DNA of 64,000 nt from Sceloporus undulatus (Eukaryota > Chordata > Lepidosauria > Squamata > Phrynosomatidae): assembly GCF_019175285.1 (NCBI RefSeq), contig NC_056527.1:111300389-111364388 (forward strand), read 5' to 3'. Numbering within the stretch: the stretch's first letter is position 1; every line of letters begins with the position of its first letter. The position numbers and the translations under genes are program-made. The notes beneath the pieces are model-generated. The model saw only the letters and a program-made list of their open reading frames with translations. It had not been told where the DNA came from and did no database searches. Shown one piece after another: positions 29,985 to 40,339 of the stretch.

Positions 29985-31605
29985 AGAAAGTTGCCTTCCA
30001 ATTCCAGGCAGTCTTGGATGATACAAATTATCTAGACCCATTTCAAACTGGCCTCAGATTTGATTACCTAACTAGATGATCTTCACCTGAACATTGACAG
30101 GGAAGTGTGTCCTGCTGGTGCTTTTGGACATTTCAGTGGTGTTCTGTACTATTGATCATGGTATCCTTTTGGAACGCCTGGGGGATTTGAGAGGCACTTT
30201 GCTACAGTGGTTCTGGTCCTATCTCTCGGAAAGGTTCCAGATGGTGGTGCTTGGGGATAGCAGCTCCTCAAAATCAGAGCTGTTATATGACATACCACAA
30301 GATGCCACCCTATCCCCAATGCCAATCAGTATCTACATGAAATCACTGGGGAGTTTATCACATGGGAGGAACTTCTCTTAATTTCAAATGAAAAGAAAGT
30401 GGGGCTAGAACTCATTCACGTGAATTCACTAGTTCAGCGAATTTACATGAATTCGAATTGAGTTTGAACTGACTTCTCATTGCCCGAAAATAGCTTGCCA
30501 TTGCCTGAAATTGCGTGTGATCATCTCTCACACAATAAAATGAAACCCCATGATTGTGTTCGGACTGACTTTCCATTGCCGGAAATTATGTGTGGTGGTC
30601 TATCACGCAATAACGTGAAGCCCCATGATTGTGTTCGGATTGCCATTGGATTATACTTCCAATTTCCCTTGTCTGATAAACTCCTGGGAGAGATCACCCA
30701 GAGGCATGGGATGAGGTGCTATCAGTGTGTTGATGATATCCAAATGTTTCTCTATACCTTCAAATGCAGTTTCAGCTAAGTATGTCTTCTCTGAATGAAT
30801 ATGTGGAAAAGGTAATAGGCTGGATGATGAAAAACAAACTGAAGCTGAATCCAGGCAAAACAGAGGTGTTTACTGCCAAAGGTCCTGAGTTTGGAGGTGT
30901 GTCAATCAGTCCTGGATGGGCTTACACTCCCCCTGAAAGGCTGTGTTCACAGCCTGAGGGTGCTTCTAGATCCATTACTCCAAATGATAATTCAGATAGA
31001 CGTGATGACCAGGAGTGCTTACTATCAGCTTTTGCTGTTACACTCTATGTAGAGTTGGGGGACTTAAAGATGCATGCACTGGTAACCTTAAGGCTGGACT
31101 TTTGTAATGCACTATATATTGGGCTACCTCTGTACCAATTTTGGATGTTTCAGTTAATTCAAACATGGCAGCCAGATTGATTACTGGGACATCTAGGAGT
31201 GAGCATATTATACCAATGTTATAATCACTCTACTGGCTGCCAATTAGTTTCTGGGCAAGATACCAACTATTGGTTATTATCTTTAAAGCCCCATATGGTT
31301 TGAGTCCAGGTTATGGGATCACTTTCTCCTGTAAAATTTTCCCATACACTCAGGTTCTCTCAGGAACATTTACTACAGTCAGTCAGGACTAGTCTGACAA
31401 CTGTCACCCAGAGGACTTTTTCTCCCAAACTTTTCACCCCCAAATTGTGGAATGACCTGTCAGCAGAAATTCGCCAGCTGGATATGCTGTCTGAATTTTA
31501 TAAAGCATTAAAGACTAATCTCTTCCATCAGGCTTATCCAGATGACTTGATCCATAGTGAGAGGTGGGTAAGAAATGAAAATTCACCAGAATCCTATAGG
31601 ATGAT
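29985..31605 (+). mobile_element. L2 LINE, RT domain to near 3' end (interrupted, degenerate)
   Basis: Encodes DPFQTGLRF, VLLVLLDISVVFCTIDHGIL, QWFWSYLSERFQMVVLGD, DIPQDATLSPMPISIYMKSL, then after the insertion at 30351-30683 GEITQRHGMRCYQCVDDIQM, LRLDFCNALYIGLP and LWNDLSAEIRQLDMLSEFYK. These are L2 reverse-transcriptase motifs in order. The frame is broken in several places. Lies between the genes at 27587 and 34083. Confidence 0.85.
30351..30683. mobile_element. MITE with GAGTTTATC...GATAAACTC ends and 5-bp target duplication
   Basis: 333-bp insertion inside L2. Both flanks read CTGGG (30346-30350 and 30684-30688). Removing the element and one CTGGG restores CACTGGGAGAGATCACCCAG, the expected L2 sequence, so the ends are exact. 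Internal repeats of CCCCATGATTGTGTTCGGA (twice) and AATTGCGTGTG. No coding capacity. Same terminal motif as 8162 and 10112. Confidence 0.85.
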
Positions 31606-32120
31606 GCTAAGGCTTTACTGAATTGCAAAGAAGTGTAACAGGATATCAGCAAGAGTGACCAACAGCATTAGTGACTGATGTGCATTGGGATCAATGCTAT
31701 GCACACAAGGACTGATACACATTATCCCATTGTGCATTGGTCCTGTTATGCATCATATGTTATGCACTTTACTGGCTCTGCTATGTAGTAACATAACAGC
31801 AGCTCTCTACTGGATAGTGATGTCACGCAACTGCACAATTCTGATTCCTGCAGATGTAAGTCCACTTATGAATATGTAAGTCTCCAATAGAATTCTAGCC
31901 ATCATCATCACCATCATCATCTGCAAATAACAAATCTGTAGCAAGAATACTCAAGAGTACACAATGCAAAATCATATATGCATATATCACTGTGTGAATC
32001 CACCTGGTATCAGTACATATTGCAACCTTTCAGGGTGTAGCTTCTTCCTCAGTCTTACCTCCTTGTTTTCTTCTGAATGTTGAAAATTACACTTGCCCCA
32101 AAATAGAACAATAGTGACCA
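31606..32120. other. Intergenic, nothing recognised
   Basis: Only a short (CAT)n run near 31902-31922. Confidence 0.4.
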
Positions 32121-32121
32121 C

Positions 32122-32620
32122 ACAGCCAGTGACATCACTAGGAGGGTGTGGAGCCTGTGGCCTGCACCAGGTGACACTCAAGAAGAGGGGTGATACCTGG
32201 TCAGACCCTCCTCCCAGTCTGGTGTGAAAAGGGGAGAGCGCACCCCTCCTGGCTTTGCCATGGCAGCAACATCCTCCTCAGGAGGAGGCTTCTGTAGTCT
32301 TGTCAAAGGATGGACAAGGCTGAGCTCACCCAACCTAGCTCCCAACCTCAGGAGGAGATCTCCACCACTGAGGTGAAAGAGAAGGTTGAGTGCACCTGGC
32401 CTGGTTTCATCATGGCAGTGATGGCCTCCTCACAAAGAGGCTGCTGATGCCATGACAAAGAAGGCCGAATGCACCCAGCTTGGTTTTGTCACAGTGGTGA
32501 CAGTCTCCCCAGGAGGAGGAGAAAGGCCACACCCCTTTGGTCACCCTTTCCCAGCAGCCCTCCTTGCATCGGGTGACACCAGGGATGGGGAGGGCACTGC
32601 ATATAGCCAAGCCTAGCAAA
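32122..32620. repeat. GC-rich dispersed repeat with degenerate ~90-bp tandem units
   Basis: Begins CAGTGACATCACTAGGAGGG and closes near GCATCGGGTGACACCAGGGA. Inside, three diverged units start GAGCGCACCCCTCC, GAGTGCACCTGGCC and GAATGCACCCAGCT, each with TGGTTT..TCAYVRYGGYRRTG and CTCCTC blocks. Likely a DNA-element interior expanded as a minisatellite. Confidence 0.5.
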
Positions 32621-34050
32621 TGCCTTGTACACCAGCCAGTTTAGAATCACAAATGAGGCTATTACTATCTGCCAAAGTTCAATATATATCACAGGGATGG
32701 AAAGAATATTTTAAAAAATATTGGGATGACAGATGAAAAATGGGTTCCCAGAAATTTGGGAAACTCTCCTGAGGAAAAAATTGGAGACATTAAAAAAATA
32801 TCCTGCAGATTGGGACTTACTTGCCATGGAAACACATGTAAAATTTTAATGCAGAAAAGAACATTTTCAGTGCAAAAAATAACATTTCTCTGCAGAAAAT
32901 GCTGTTTTCTGAAAAAACTTTTTTCTGTGCAAAACGTGCAAAAATTTTAAAGGCAAGTAAAGACCCTTTTTTAAAAACAGTAATTGAAAACTATGCTATT
33001 TTCATGAACTTTCCCACAGTTAGAAAAATGTTTACATTTTTCATTCACACCTGTAAGAATGGAAATTACAAAGTTCTGCATCCCTCAATGTAAATGCATT
33101 GATTGCGGTATTTGTGAAAATGTATTCTAAAAAACTCTGTAACTCAGAACGGAAAATGCAAAACACAGAGCCAGCTGCAGGAAGGTGCAGGCAGAATGAA
33201 GATGTTCCTTCAGCTTTTAGAAGCCATGGGTTCTTCGTGAAGTGATAATGGGAATGTAGGAGTAGGGTTAAATAATAAGGACAGTGTTGAGGGATTGGCT
33301 TCCCTCTGACCACCTTAAAAACCCCACCTTTTCACTGAAAACTATGGTAACCAAATAAGATTTTTTTGCAGCTGAACTAAAACAACAACATGTCGTAAAC
33401 TTTAAAATCCCATTTAGAGGAGTCTTCTGCCACCAAGCAGCAGACTCCCAAAGGCAGAGTTCATGATTTCATTTCTAGTCACCCAAAACAGTGATGCTGT
33501 CAGAAATTCTCCAGAAGACAAAAGTCCAAAATGAGGAGATGCAATCTTCTAGGTTCCTGAGTGTGTCTACTCTAGAGTAGACAATCCTGTGTCCATTAAT
33601 GTAGAAGACAGTGACAACTCTTGTCTGCTGAAATAGTGAAACAGAAGGAAGCCCAGTCTATCACATCCGTCAACAGTCCATCTGATCCTGCACAGTGGGA
33701 GCTCAACTTGGTCTTCTCTTTGGCTCTGCTTGAAACCTCCTGATATTTTGCTCCCTGTGTGACTGCCCACCCTGCCCACACCTAAGGCCTCCTCCAGATG
33801 TGCCTTGATAAAAATGAAGTACTGTACATCTTGCTGTTTTCTAATAATCAGATTTGGTGGTGGCAACAACAAAAAGATGTACCAGAAAATAAACAAGGCC
33901 AAGGAGTGCATCATTTAGATCTCTAAAAGTAAATGGCAATGGTCCATACACAAACATTCCTTCATTCCTCCTGTATTATGATTTTGTCTGATTCCAAATA
34001 AATTGATCTCATATCTTCAACTGGATGTTTTCGGTTGGCTTAAGTTTTTC
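32621..34050. other. Intergenic / 3' flank of the OR at 34083-35030
   Basis: No gene recognised. AT-rich with GAAAATGCTGTTTTCTGAAAA-like short repeats near 32840-32950. A (TC)n run is at 34052-34068. Confidence 0.4.
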
Positions 34051-34082
34051 TCTCTCTCTCTCTCTCTGCCCCCTTTGTCTTT

Positions 34083-35030
34083 TCATACATGATTTTTGTT
34101 AACATCAGTCCCACCCTTCAGTAACCTACCCAGGGCCTCTTTCACCTGGTCATTCCTCAGACAGTAAATCAGGGGGTTGAGGAAGGGTGTAATGGATGTA
34201 TAGAAGAATGTTATTGCCTTAGTGATCTCCGATGGGCTTTCTGCACCAGAAAGTAAGTACATCCCTCCAATTGAACCATAGAAAGGTGTTACCACCAACA
34301 AGTGCATAGATATGGTGGAGAAGGCCTTCTTACGATTCCCTTGGTTAGACGATTTCATCAGGGTAAAAATGATAGTGCCATAGGATAGCACAGCAAAGAA
34401 GACATTGCTTATAAACAGAGTGCTTATGATAATTTGGAAGACAAGGGGAGCATATCCAAGTGGAGGACAAGCCAAGGACAGAAGTGGTCCAGGATCACAC
34501 AAAAAATGGTTAATGAGGTTGGGTCCACAGAATGATAATCTGGAAATCAATATCACTGGGAGAATGTATGCTAGGAAGCCAAGGATCCAACAAGCAGCCA
34601 CCAGGACATAGCAGGAACTGAGGCACATGATTTGTGGGTAATGCAATGGGTGGCAGATGGCCAGGTATCGATCCAAAGCCATGGCTGAGAGGAAGAAGAA
34701 TTCAGTGGTGCCAAGAGAGAAAGCAATGTAGAACTGAAGAAAACAAGCATGGAAAGAGATGGTCCCATGAGAGGAAGCCAGGTCTAACAGCATCCGGAGC
34801 ATAACGGAAGTCACATAGCACATCTCCATCCAGGAGAAGTTGCTCAGAAGGATGTACATGGGAAGCTGGGACAAGTGAGCATCGAGCAGTACCAGTATGA
34901 TGATGGTGATGTTCTCCAGCAAAGTGAGCATGTAGAGAATGGCAAAAAAGATGAGAAGCAAGAATCTCTTCTGCTGCTCGCCTCTAAATCCCAGCAAAAT
35001 GAATTCCTGAACTGTGGTCTCATTAGCCAT
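34083..35030 (-). CDS. Olfactory receptor, class II, family 11-like (intact, inverted)
   Basis: 315 codons, on the opposite strand to the other family-11-like genes. The start ATG is at 35030-35028; the codon before it is GTG and is not needed. On its own strand TATGATTCCAG lies 6 nt upstream of the ATG, so the acceptor is kept. Landmarks: NET glycosylation site 3-5, LLENIT in TM1, LPMYILLSNFSWMEMCYVTS, SLGTTEFFFLSAMALDRY, CGPNLINHFLCDPGP, KAFSTISMH, PFLNPLIYCLRN. SLGTTEFF and the TM5 ISTLFISN relate it to the duplicated pair at 159/5445. Its promoter/5' exon module sits on the same strand at 36693-36801 and 38130-38222. Confidence 0.96.
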   Translation of the reverse strand: MANETTVQEFILLGFRGEQQKRFLLLIFFAILYMLTLLENITIIILVLLDAHLSQLPMYILLSNFSWMEMCYVTSVMLRMLLDLASSHGTISFHACFLQFYIAFSLGTTEFFFLSAMALDRYLAICHPLHYPQIMCLSSCYVLVAACWILGFLAYILPVILISRLSFCGPNLINHFLCDPGPLLSLACPPLGYAPLVFQIIISTLFISNVFFAVLSYGTIIFTLMKSSNQGNRKKAFSTISMHLLVVTPFYGSIGGMYLLSGAESPSEITKAITFFYTSITPFLNPLIYCLRNDQVKEALGRLLKGGTDVNKNHV

Positions 35031-35123
35031 CACTGCCTGGAATCATAAGACCTAATTACTATCACATTCCATAAATAGTTAAAAAGGATGCAATGTAACA
35101 TAACCCAAAGAAAGAGGACAACT

Positions 35124-35338
35124 AGGGCTGCATCTGTACTGCAGAAATAATCCAGTTTGACACCACATGGCTCAAGGCTATAGAATCCTAGCATTTGTAG
35201 TTTGTTGTGGCATCGGACATCTGTGTGAGAGAAGGCTAAATGTTTTACAAAACTACAATTCCCAGAATTCCATAGCATTCAGCCATGGAAGTTAAAGTGG
35301 TATCAAACTGGATTAGTTCTGCCATGTGGATGCAACCT
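35124..35338. mobile_element. Palindromic MITE (CTGCAGAAATAATGCAGTTT family)
   Basis: Left AGGGCTGCATCTGTACTGCA, right GATTAGTTCTGCCATGTGGA then TGCAACCT, with AATCCTAGCATTTGTAGTTT / AAACTACAATTCCCAGAATT inside. It lies in the inferred 5' intron of the gene at 35030. Confidence 0.8.
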
Positions 35339-36692
35339 GATGAGCCAGGCCATTTCAGGACTATGGTGGACTATTCTTTCCCTCTGTTCTTTCCTGATAA
35401 ATATTCTGATTATGAGTGATTTTTCCACAGAGGAACAAAATATTTTTATGATGAAGTCTAAATTATTTAAAATACACTTTTAATAGAGCTTTTGTGATAA
35501 TAAAATTCTGGATATTCCCCTGAACCATATGGCATGCAACTCTATTTAATGTTGATTTTTTTTAAAAGGAAAAGCTAACTGATTTAATAGTTTATACTAA
35601 TTTTGCATTTGCATTCCTTTTGAAATCCTATTATAAAGATTACATAAAGTTTGCTTTATGTAAATTTTTAGGAAATGTTTGTTATTTCGGAAAAAACCCT
35701 TACTGCTTGATAACATTATGTGGACTAACCATTGCTATGCTTTATATCAACAGTATTCAGGCATCTAGTGGCAATATTTAATCAATTTGAAATGATTTGA
35801 TTTTGAAATAATAATGGCAGCAATATTTAATATTAGCCTCAAACAAGAACATAATTCTATTGGCAACTGTCACACTCACACAAAAGAGAGAAAGAATAAG
35901 ATAAAGCCCAGAATGTTTGGTTTTCTGAACAGTAAGAACATGCCATGATTAAATTAATGTGTGACTAATTTTGTATAACAACAAATATGCTGTTGCTTCA
36001 TACAATCTGGAATTATTCTGGCCAGTTTATGTTTGATGCCTCCCTTTCCATACACTCTGCTAACATTTTTAAATTAAAGAAAGCATTAATAAAAATGTGT
36101 CACATTTTAGTTGATTTTCTTGCTTGCAATATGGATTGTGATATTAGATGTCGGTGTTTCCATTGCATCCCTTTCTATTTTGCCTCCAGAAGTATCACAA
36201 TCCTTATCTTCATTTCCCCCAAAAGTGCAAACTTTTCACTTTTTAAAATCTATAGCCCAATAGTGCTATAAACTGGAATGGCGGCATCTGGGATACACAT
36301 CTTTGATTATTTTGCCTTCATATGCAAGGATGAATGCTTCCTATAGTACTTACCTGCAGTATTTTCCCTTTATTCAAATGTCCTGAATTTGTGAAAGAAT
36401 TACTTTGTGGTGAACTACCTGTATTCCCCCACCCCCCAGCCCACAAAATAAACTGGATTGAAAACAGGTTTCATGTGCAGAAAGCACCTTTTCCCTCTTA
36501 GAAAACATTGTTCCATTCTCAGAGAATACATGTTTTTGTGCACCCCTTGTCCATTTCTCCATAGAAGAAATACAATTTTTCCTTGACGAAACATTATTTT
36601 TCTCCCTTGGAAACTGACAATAGTTGTTACCCATCTCATTATGTATTCTGCTCAAGTTTCTTTTGCTTTTATATTAACTCCCATTTCCATAC

Positions 36693-36801
36693 CTTACTAA
36701 GAGTCCAGATGTTGCTCCATCCAGCAGAAGGTTCTCCAGAAGAGCTATGATGGAATTTGTAGGGAAGGATACTGTTCTCTGAACATTGTATTGGCATACA
36801 T
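36693..36801 (-). other. Candidate 5' untranslated exon 2 of the OR at 34083-35030
   Basis: On the minus strand: acceptor CATCATTTCCACAG at 36802 and beyond, then ATGTATGCCAATACAATGTT, inner AACCTTCTGCTGGATGGAGC, donor CTTAGTAAG|GTATGG at 36692. It is 109 nt, the same length as the block at 3788-3896, to which it is clearly homologous (CCAATACAATGT shared). The gene's own acceptor is about 1.66 kb further along the minus strand. Confidence 0.6.
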
Positions 36802-36999
36802 CTGTGGAAATGATGGTGATGAGAGATGATATTGTGGGCTTGTTGGCAACAAGGGTAAGCGTGTGTCTTATGCAAACAGGCACCGGGGCAATGACAGGGT
36901 TATCAAGTCTATCCTTCAAACCATGACTTTTCTGTTCACTCACTGCTACCTAGGTCAAACAAGACTACATATGGCTAATCTGAACTTGCAGCAGGAAAA

Positions 37000-37275
37000 A
37001 CCCATACCTCTCACTGGAAGCCAAGATGACTAAATTGAGGCTGTCACACTTTGGCCACATAGTGGGAAGGCATGACTCAAAGTCATTAGAAAAGACAATA
37101 ATGCTGGAGAAGGAAGTAGAAAGAGAGGAAGACCACATGCCAGATGGATAGATTCAGTCAGGGAGTCATGGGCCTGATGCTACAGAAACTGAGCAGAGCA
37201 GTGGAGGACAAAGAGCCTTGGAGACATCTCATTCACAGCGTCACCATGAATCAAGATCGAATTAGAGGCAGGTAA
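37000..37275 (+). mobile_element. Bov-B (RTE) LINE 3' end
   Basis: Reads SRKRGRPHARW-like and LQKLSRAVEDKEPWRHL-like peptides from GAAGTAGAAAGAGAGGAAGA, CAGAAACTGAGCAGAGCAGT and GGACAAAGAGCCTTGGAGAC, then TTCACAGCGTCACCATGAAT. This is the RTE C-terminus and tail also used by Sauria SINEs. Followed by (CAA)n at 37276-37301. It lies between the two conserved 5' blocks of the inverted OR. Confidence 0.75.
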
Positions 37276-37304
37276 CAACAACAACAACAACAACAACAAC
37301 AGCT

Positions 37305-37432
37305 CTGGACTGTTTTCTGGACCTCTTCAAAACCATGCTGGACAGCTGTCTGTTGGATTAAATGTTCTATCACATTGAGTGAGGAGCTGTACTTGATGAC
37401 TTATGGGCCCCTTACAACTCTATGATTCTAGT
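37305..37432 (+). mobile_element. CR1 LINE 3' end
   Basis: ACCATGCTGGACAGCTGTCT ... TTATGGGCCCCTTACAACTC TATGATTC, a diverged CR1 terminus. Confidence 0.6.
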
Positions 37433-37612
37433 AAATTGCTGAGAATCAAGAATAAAATTTCATCTACTAAACCAAAACAGTAGTGAGGGATCAAGATTGG
37501 ATCTAATACATAGCGATATTTGAATAAGTGAACTCAAGGGAAAATTTATTTGCAGAGGTGAAGAAACAAATGATAGCTTTTTACACAATAAACTTTTGGA
37601 GAATTGTATTCG

Positions 37613-37664
37613 GAAGGAAGGAAGGAAGGAAGGAAGGAAGGAAGGAAGGAAGGAAGGAAGGAAG
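37613..37664. repeat. (GGAA)n microsatellite
   Basis: Thirteen uninterrupted GGAA/GAAG units. Confidence 0.95.
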
Positions 37665-38129
37665 CTAACTCTCTAGATATACATACCATGACAGATGCAA
37701 GATGTTTAGATTACAGGAATCAGACTATGTAAAAAGAAATTCATACACGAGGCCAAGGCTTCCATTAGATAGCACATGTATTTTCCAGGTTCTGAAGCAT
37801 GCTATCCAACAAAACATGGACAACATGTTGCAAATAACTTATTCAGAGGTTTAAGGCTTAGATATCTTTAGTAAAAGTTATCTGTGCAGCTTCTCACCAT
37901 GCTGCTAATGGCCAAAACTGGGTTCACATTGGAACCTAAGAGATGACCTAGAGAACCAACTCTAGCAAAATTAGCTACTTGAATTGGTAATAAAGTGGTA
38001 ATAAAGGCAGACCATGCTACCCAACCCATTGAAAGCAAGCTTAAATTCACAAAAGCAGACTTTCTTTACAATGTGTAGAGCCTGACCAGAGGCCAAATAG
38101 TTCTTCTGACTTCGACGAGTATAATAAAC

Positions 38130-38222
38130 CTTGGGAACGTGTCTCATTGGAATAGCTTCATTGTGAGCTGAGGCAGCATCCTTTGGGAGACAGGATTCTA
38201 TTGTTAGGTATCCCTTCCTCCA
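38130..38222 (-). promoter_or_regulatory. Candidate OR promoter / first 5' exon block for the OR at 34083-35030
   Basis: On the minus strand: GGAAGGGATACCTAACAATA, GAATCCTGTCTCCCAAAGGA (Olf-1/EBF-like CTCCCAAAGGA at 38179-38189, 9 of 11), CTATTCCAATGAGACACGTT and CCCAAG|GTTTAT with a donor at 38129. The closest match is to 19205-19307 and 3560-3650. The spacing to exon 2 (about 1.3 kb rather than about 135 nt) is explained by Bov-B, CR1 and (GGAA)n insertions in between. Confidence 0.55.
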
Positions 38223-39734
38223 TTGTGGTCCATGGCTTCTGTTTTTCAATGCTTGGTTTCTTCAAGGTGTAATTCACAGTGCTGAACAAAATGGACACCT
38301 GGGACTGGAGAGACTTGTGGGAGAGATAGTTTTAGTGTTGTTGCTGGTGCTTCTATTGCTGATGTTGCTGCTGTGATTACTTTGTCAATAACAAAATTAC
38401 TTTTCACGAGAGCAGTTGGTAGCAATTGTTTGTTGCTTTTAAGTTTTTATAAGCTTCATAGATTTCATTCTGTTACTTTAATGTAACTCAATAATATTGA
38501 ATTCTTGAATGCCTTTTTCCAAAAAAAGGTGTGTTTAATTGCAGTTGTTCCAAAAATGTTCACTTGATAATTATTATCACATTCCCCCAAATTTCTAACA
38601 TTGCACAGACACTGAAAAATGTTCTCACTTAAAACTCTTATTATATGCTTTGTGTTCGCATTACCTCGGTAACTTTTATCACATGTCCTCTGTTATCACC
38701 ATGACTGGGTTAATGAAAGGAAGTGCGAAATACCATTTGGGAAGCAAATGTATGCATTTGTTTAAATGCAGCTCTGGAGTTATGCTAATGAGGTTTAACG
38801 AAACAAAGAAAGAAAACAAAAAACGTAGGAACAAACCAGCCATTGTGGAACAGCGAAGGTGAGAAGGACAGGAGAGAGAAGGAGATGCTGACACTACATG
38901 ATGGCATAAACCCGGAACTGCCACAGGAATAATTTACTGCAACTGAGGACTAGCTCAACACTAGAGCAATTGGGAGCTTATTGATGGTTTTCCATCAATG
39001 GCAAGGTGTGGGCTAGCCATGCTGGGAGGATAAGGTAGCAATGAGAGGGAGACAGCACGGTACGATAAGTGTCAGCAAAGATGCTATTGTCAAATTTTTA
39101 TGGCGATTTAAAAGCCATGTGCGATCAAGTCCTTTGCCTGCCATTTTCTTTAGAAAACCTATTGAAATGATTGCATTATTCACGATAAGACATAAAAATA
39201 GAAGATTTGTTTCAACACCTAGTATGAACATACAAGTGGAAATCCAAATTTCTCTCAAATATTACATTTTGTAAAATATAATAATAATAATCAATACATA
39301 ATCAATATTGGTTAATAGTTGGGAGGCACCAAGCAATACTAGGTGCTGTAGACAATATTCAGAGGGAGGCAATGGCAAATCATCTCTGAGTATTCCTTGC
39401 TCCCCCCCCCCCCCAAATTCAGGTAACTTGAAGGCACATACTTTACTAACTATTCTACATTTGCTTTTGAAATTTGACACATATAATAGATTCATATTAA
39501 AGCAATAAAATTAAGTATTACTGTACTTTCAGATGAGGTCATTGATGTTTGTTATTAAATGGCACTGTTGATCTTTGATGACTCTTTGGGTCATAAGACT
39601 TTGGAGGAAATAAAATTTTGTTAAATACCTAAGAGTTCTTTTCGTAAGCAACTGTCTCTAACCAGATTCCTAGGTAGTTACCATGGGGTCTACACTGGTA
39701 TTTTGTTACAGTTGAAGGTACAGGCCAGAGTAGA
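38223..39734. other. Intergenic, nothing recognised
   Basis: AT-rich; no gene or confident repeat. It marks the border between the family-11-like and family-4-like parts. Confidence 0.4.
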
Positions 39735-40141
39735 TAGGCTTGCCATATCCCGCCTGGGGGTGGGACTTTCCCGGTTTGGGGCGGGTCCGCACAGTCCCGC
39801 CCCGGTTTGGTACCACCCCCTGGATTCCCCCCCCCAGTGAGGCCCTGGAGGCGGCTCCGCAATCGCAGAGTCCTCCAAGGCTTCGCTGGGGCTTGGGAGA
39901 CGCTGTCTCCCAGGCCCCAGGGAGGCCCTGGAAGCGGCTCTGCGATCGCGGAGTCCTCCAAGGCCTCGCTGGGGCTTGGGAGACGCTGTCTCCCAGGCCC
40001 CAGGGAGGCCTTGGACAAAGTTTTAAAATGTAGGACCTTTTTTTTTAATTTCCTGGCCAGGAAATTTAAAAAAGGTCCTACATTTTAAAACTTTGTCCTA
40101 CATTTTTCCCGGTTTGGAGGTCCTCGGGGATGGCAACCCTA
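39735..40141. mobile_element. hAT-type MITE with perfect 8-bp target duplication
   Basis: 407 bp, begins TAGGCTTGCCATATCCCG and ends GGGGATGGCAACCCTA, an imperfect inverted pair. Flanked on both sides by AGAGTAGA (39727-39734 and 40142-40149). Inside are two tandem roughly 110-bp GC-rich units (GAGTCCTCCAAGGCYTCGCT) and a long palindrome CAAAGTTTTAAAATGTAGGA ... reverse at 40062-40098. No transposase. Confidence 0.85.
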
Positions 40142-40339
40142 AGAGTAGATAAACAATTAGGACTATCAGTGTAGGAAAAGCAGGTACTAGGCTTCCTTAC
40201 AAGTTGGTAGTAGAGCTACAGCAGGGTTGGGCAGGAGGCAAACTAGGGGCTACTGATAGATATCTAGGTGATTCACAATAGATCCCCAAAGGCTTCTCGC
40301 TTCTATAATATTATAGCAATAGCATTTCAAGTGTAGGGG

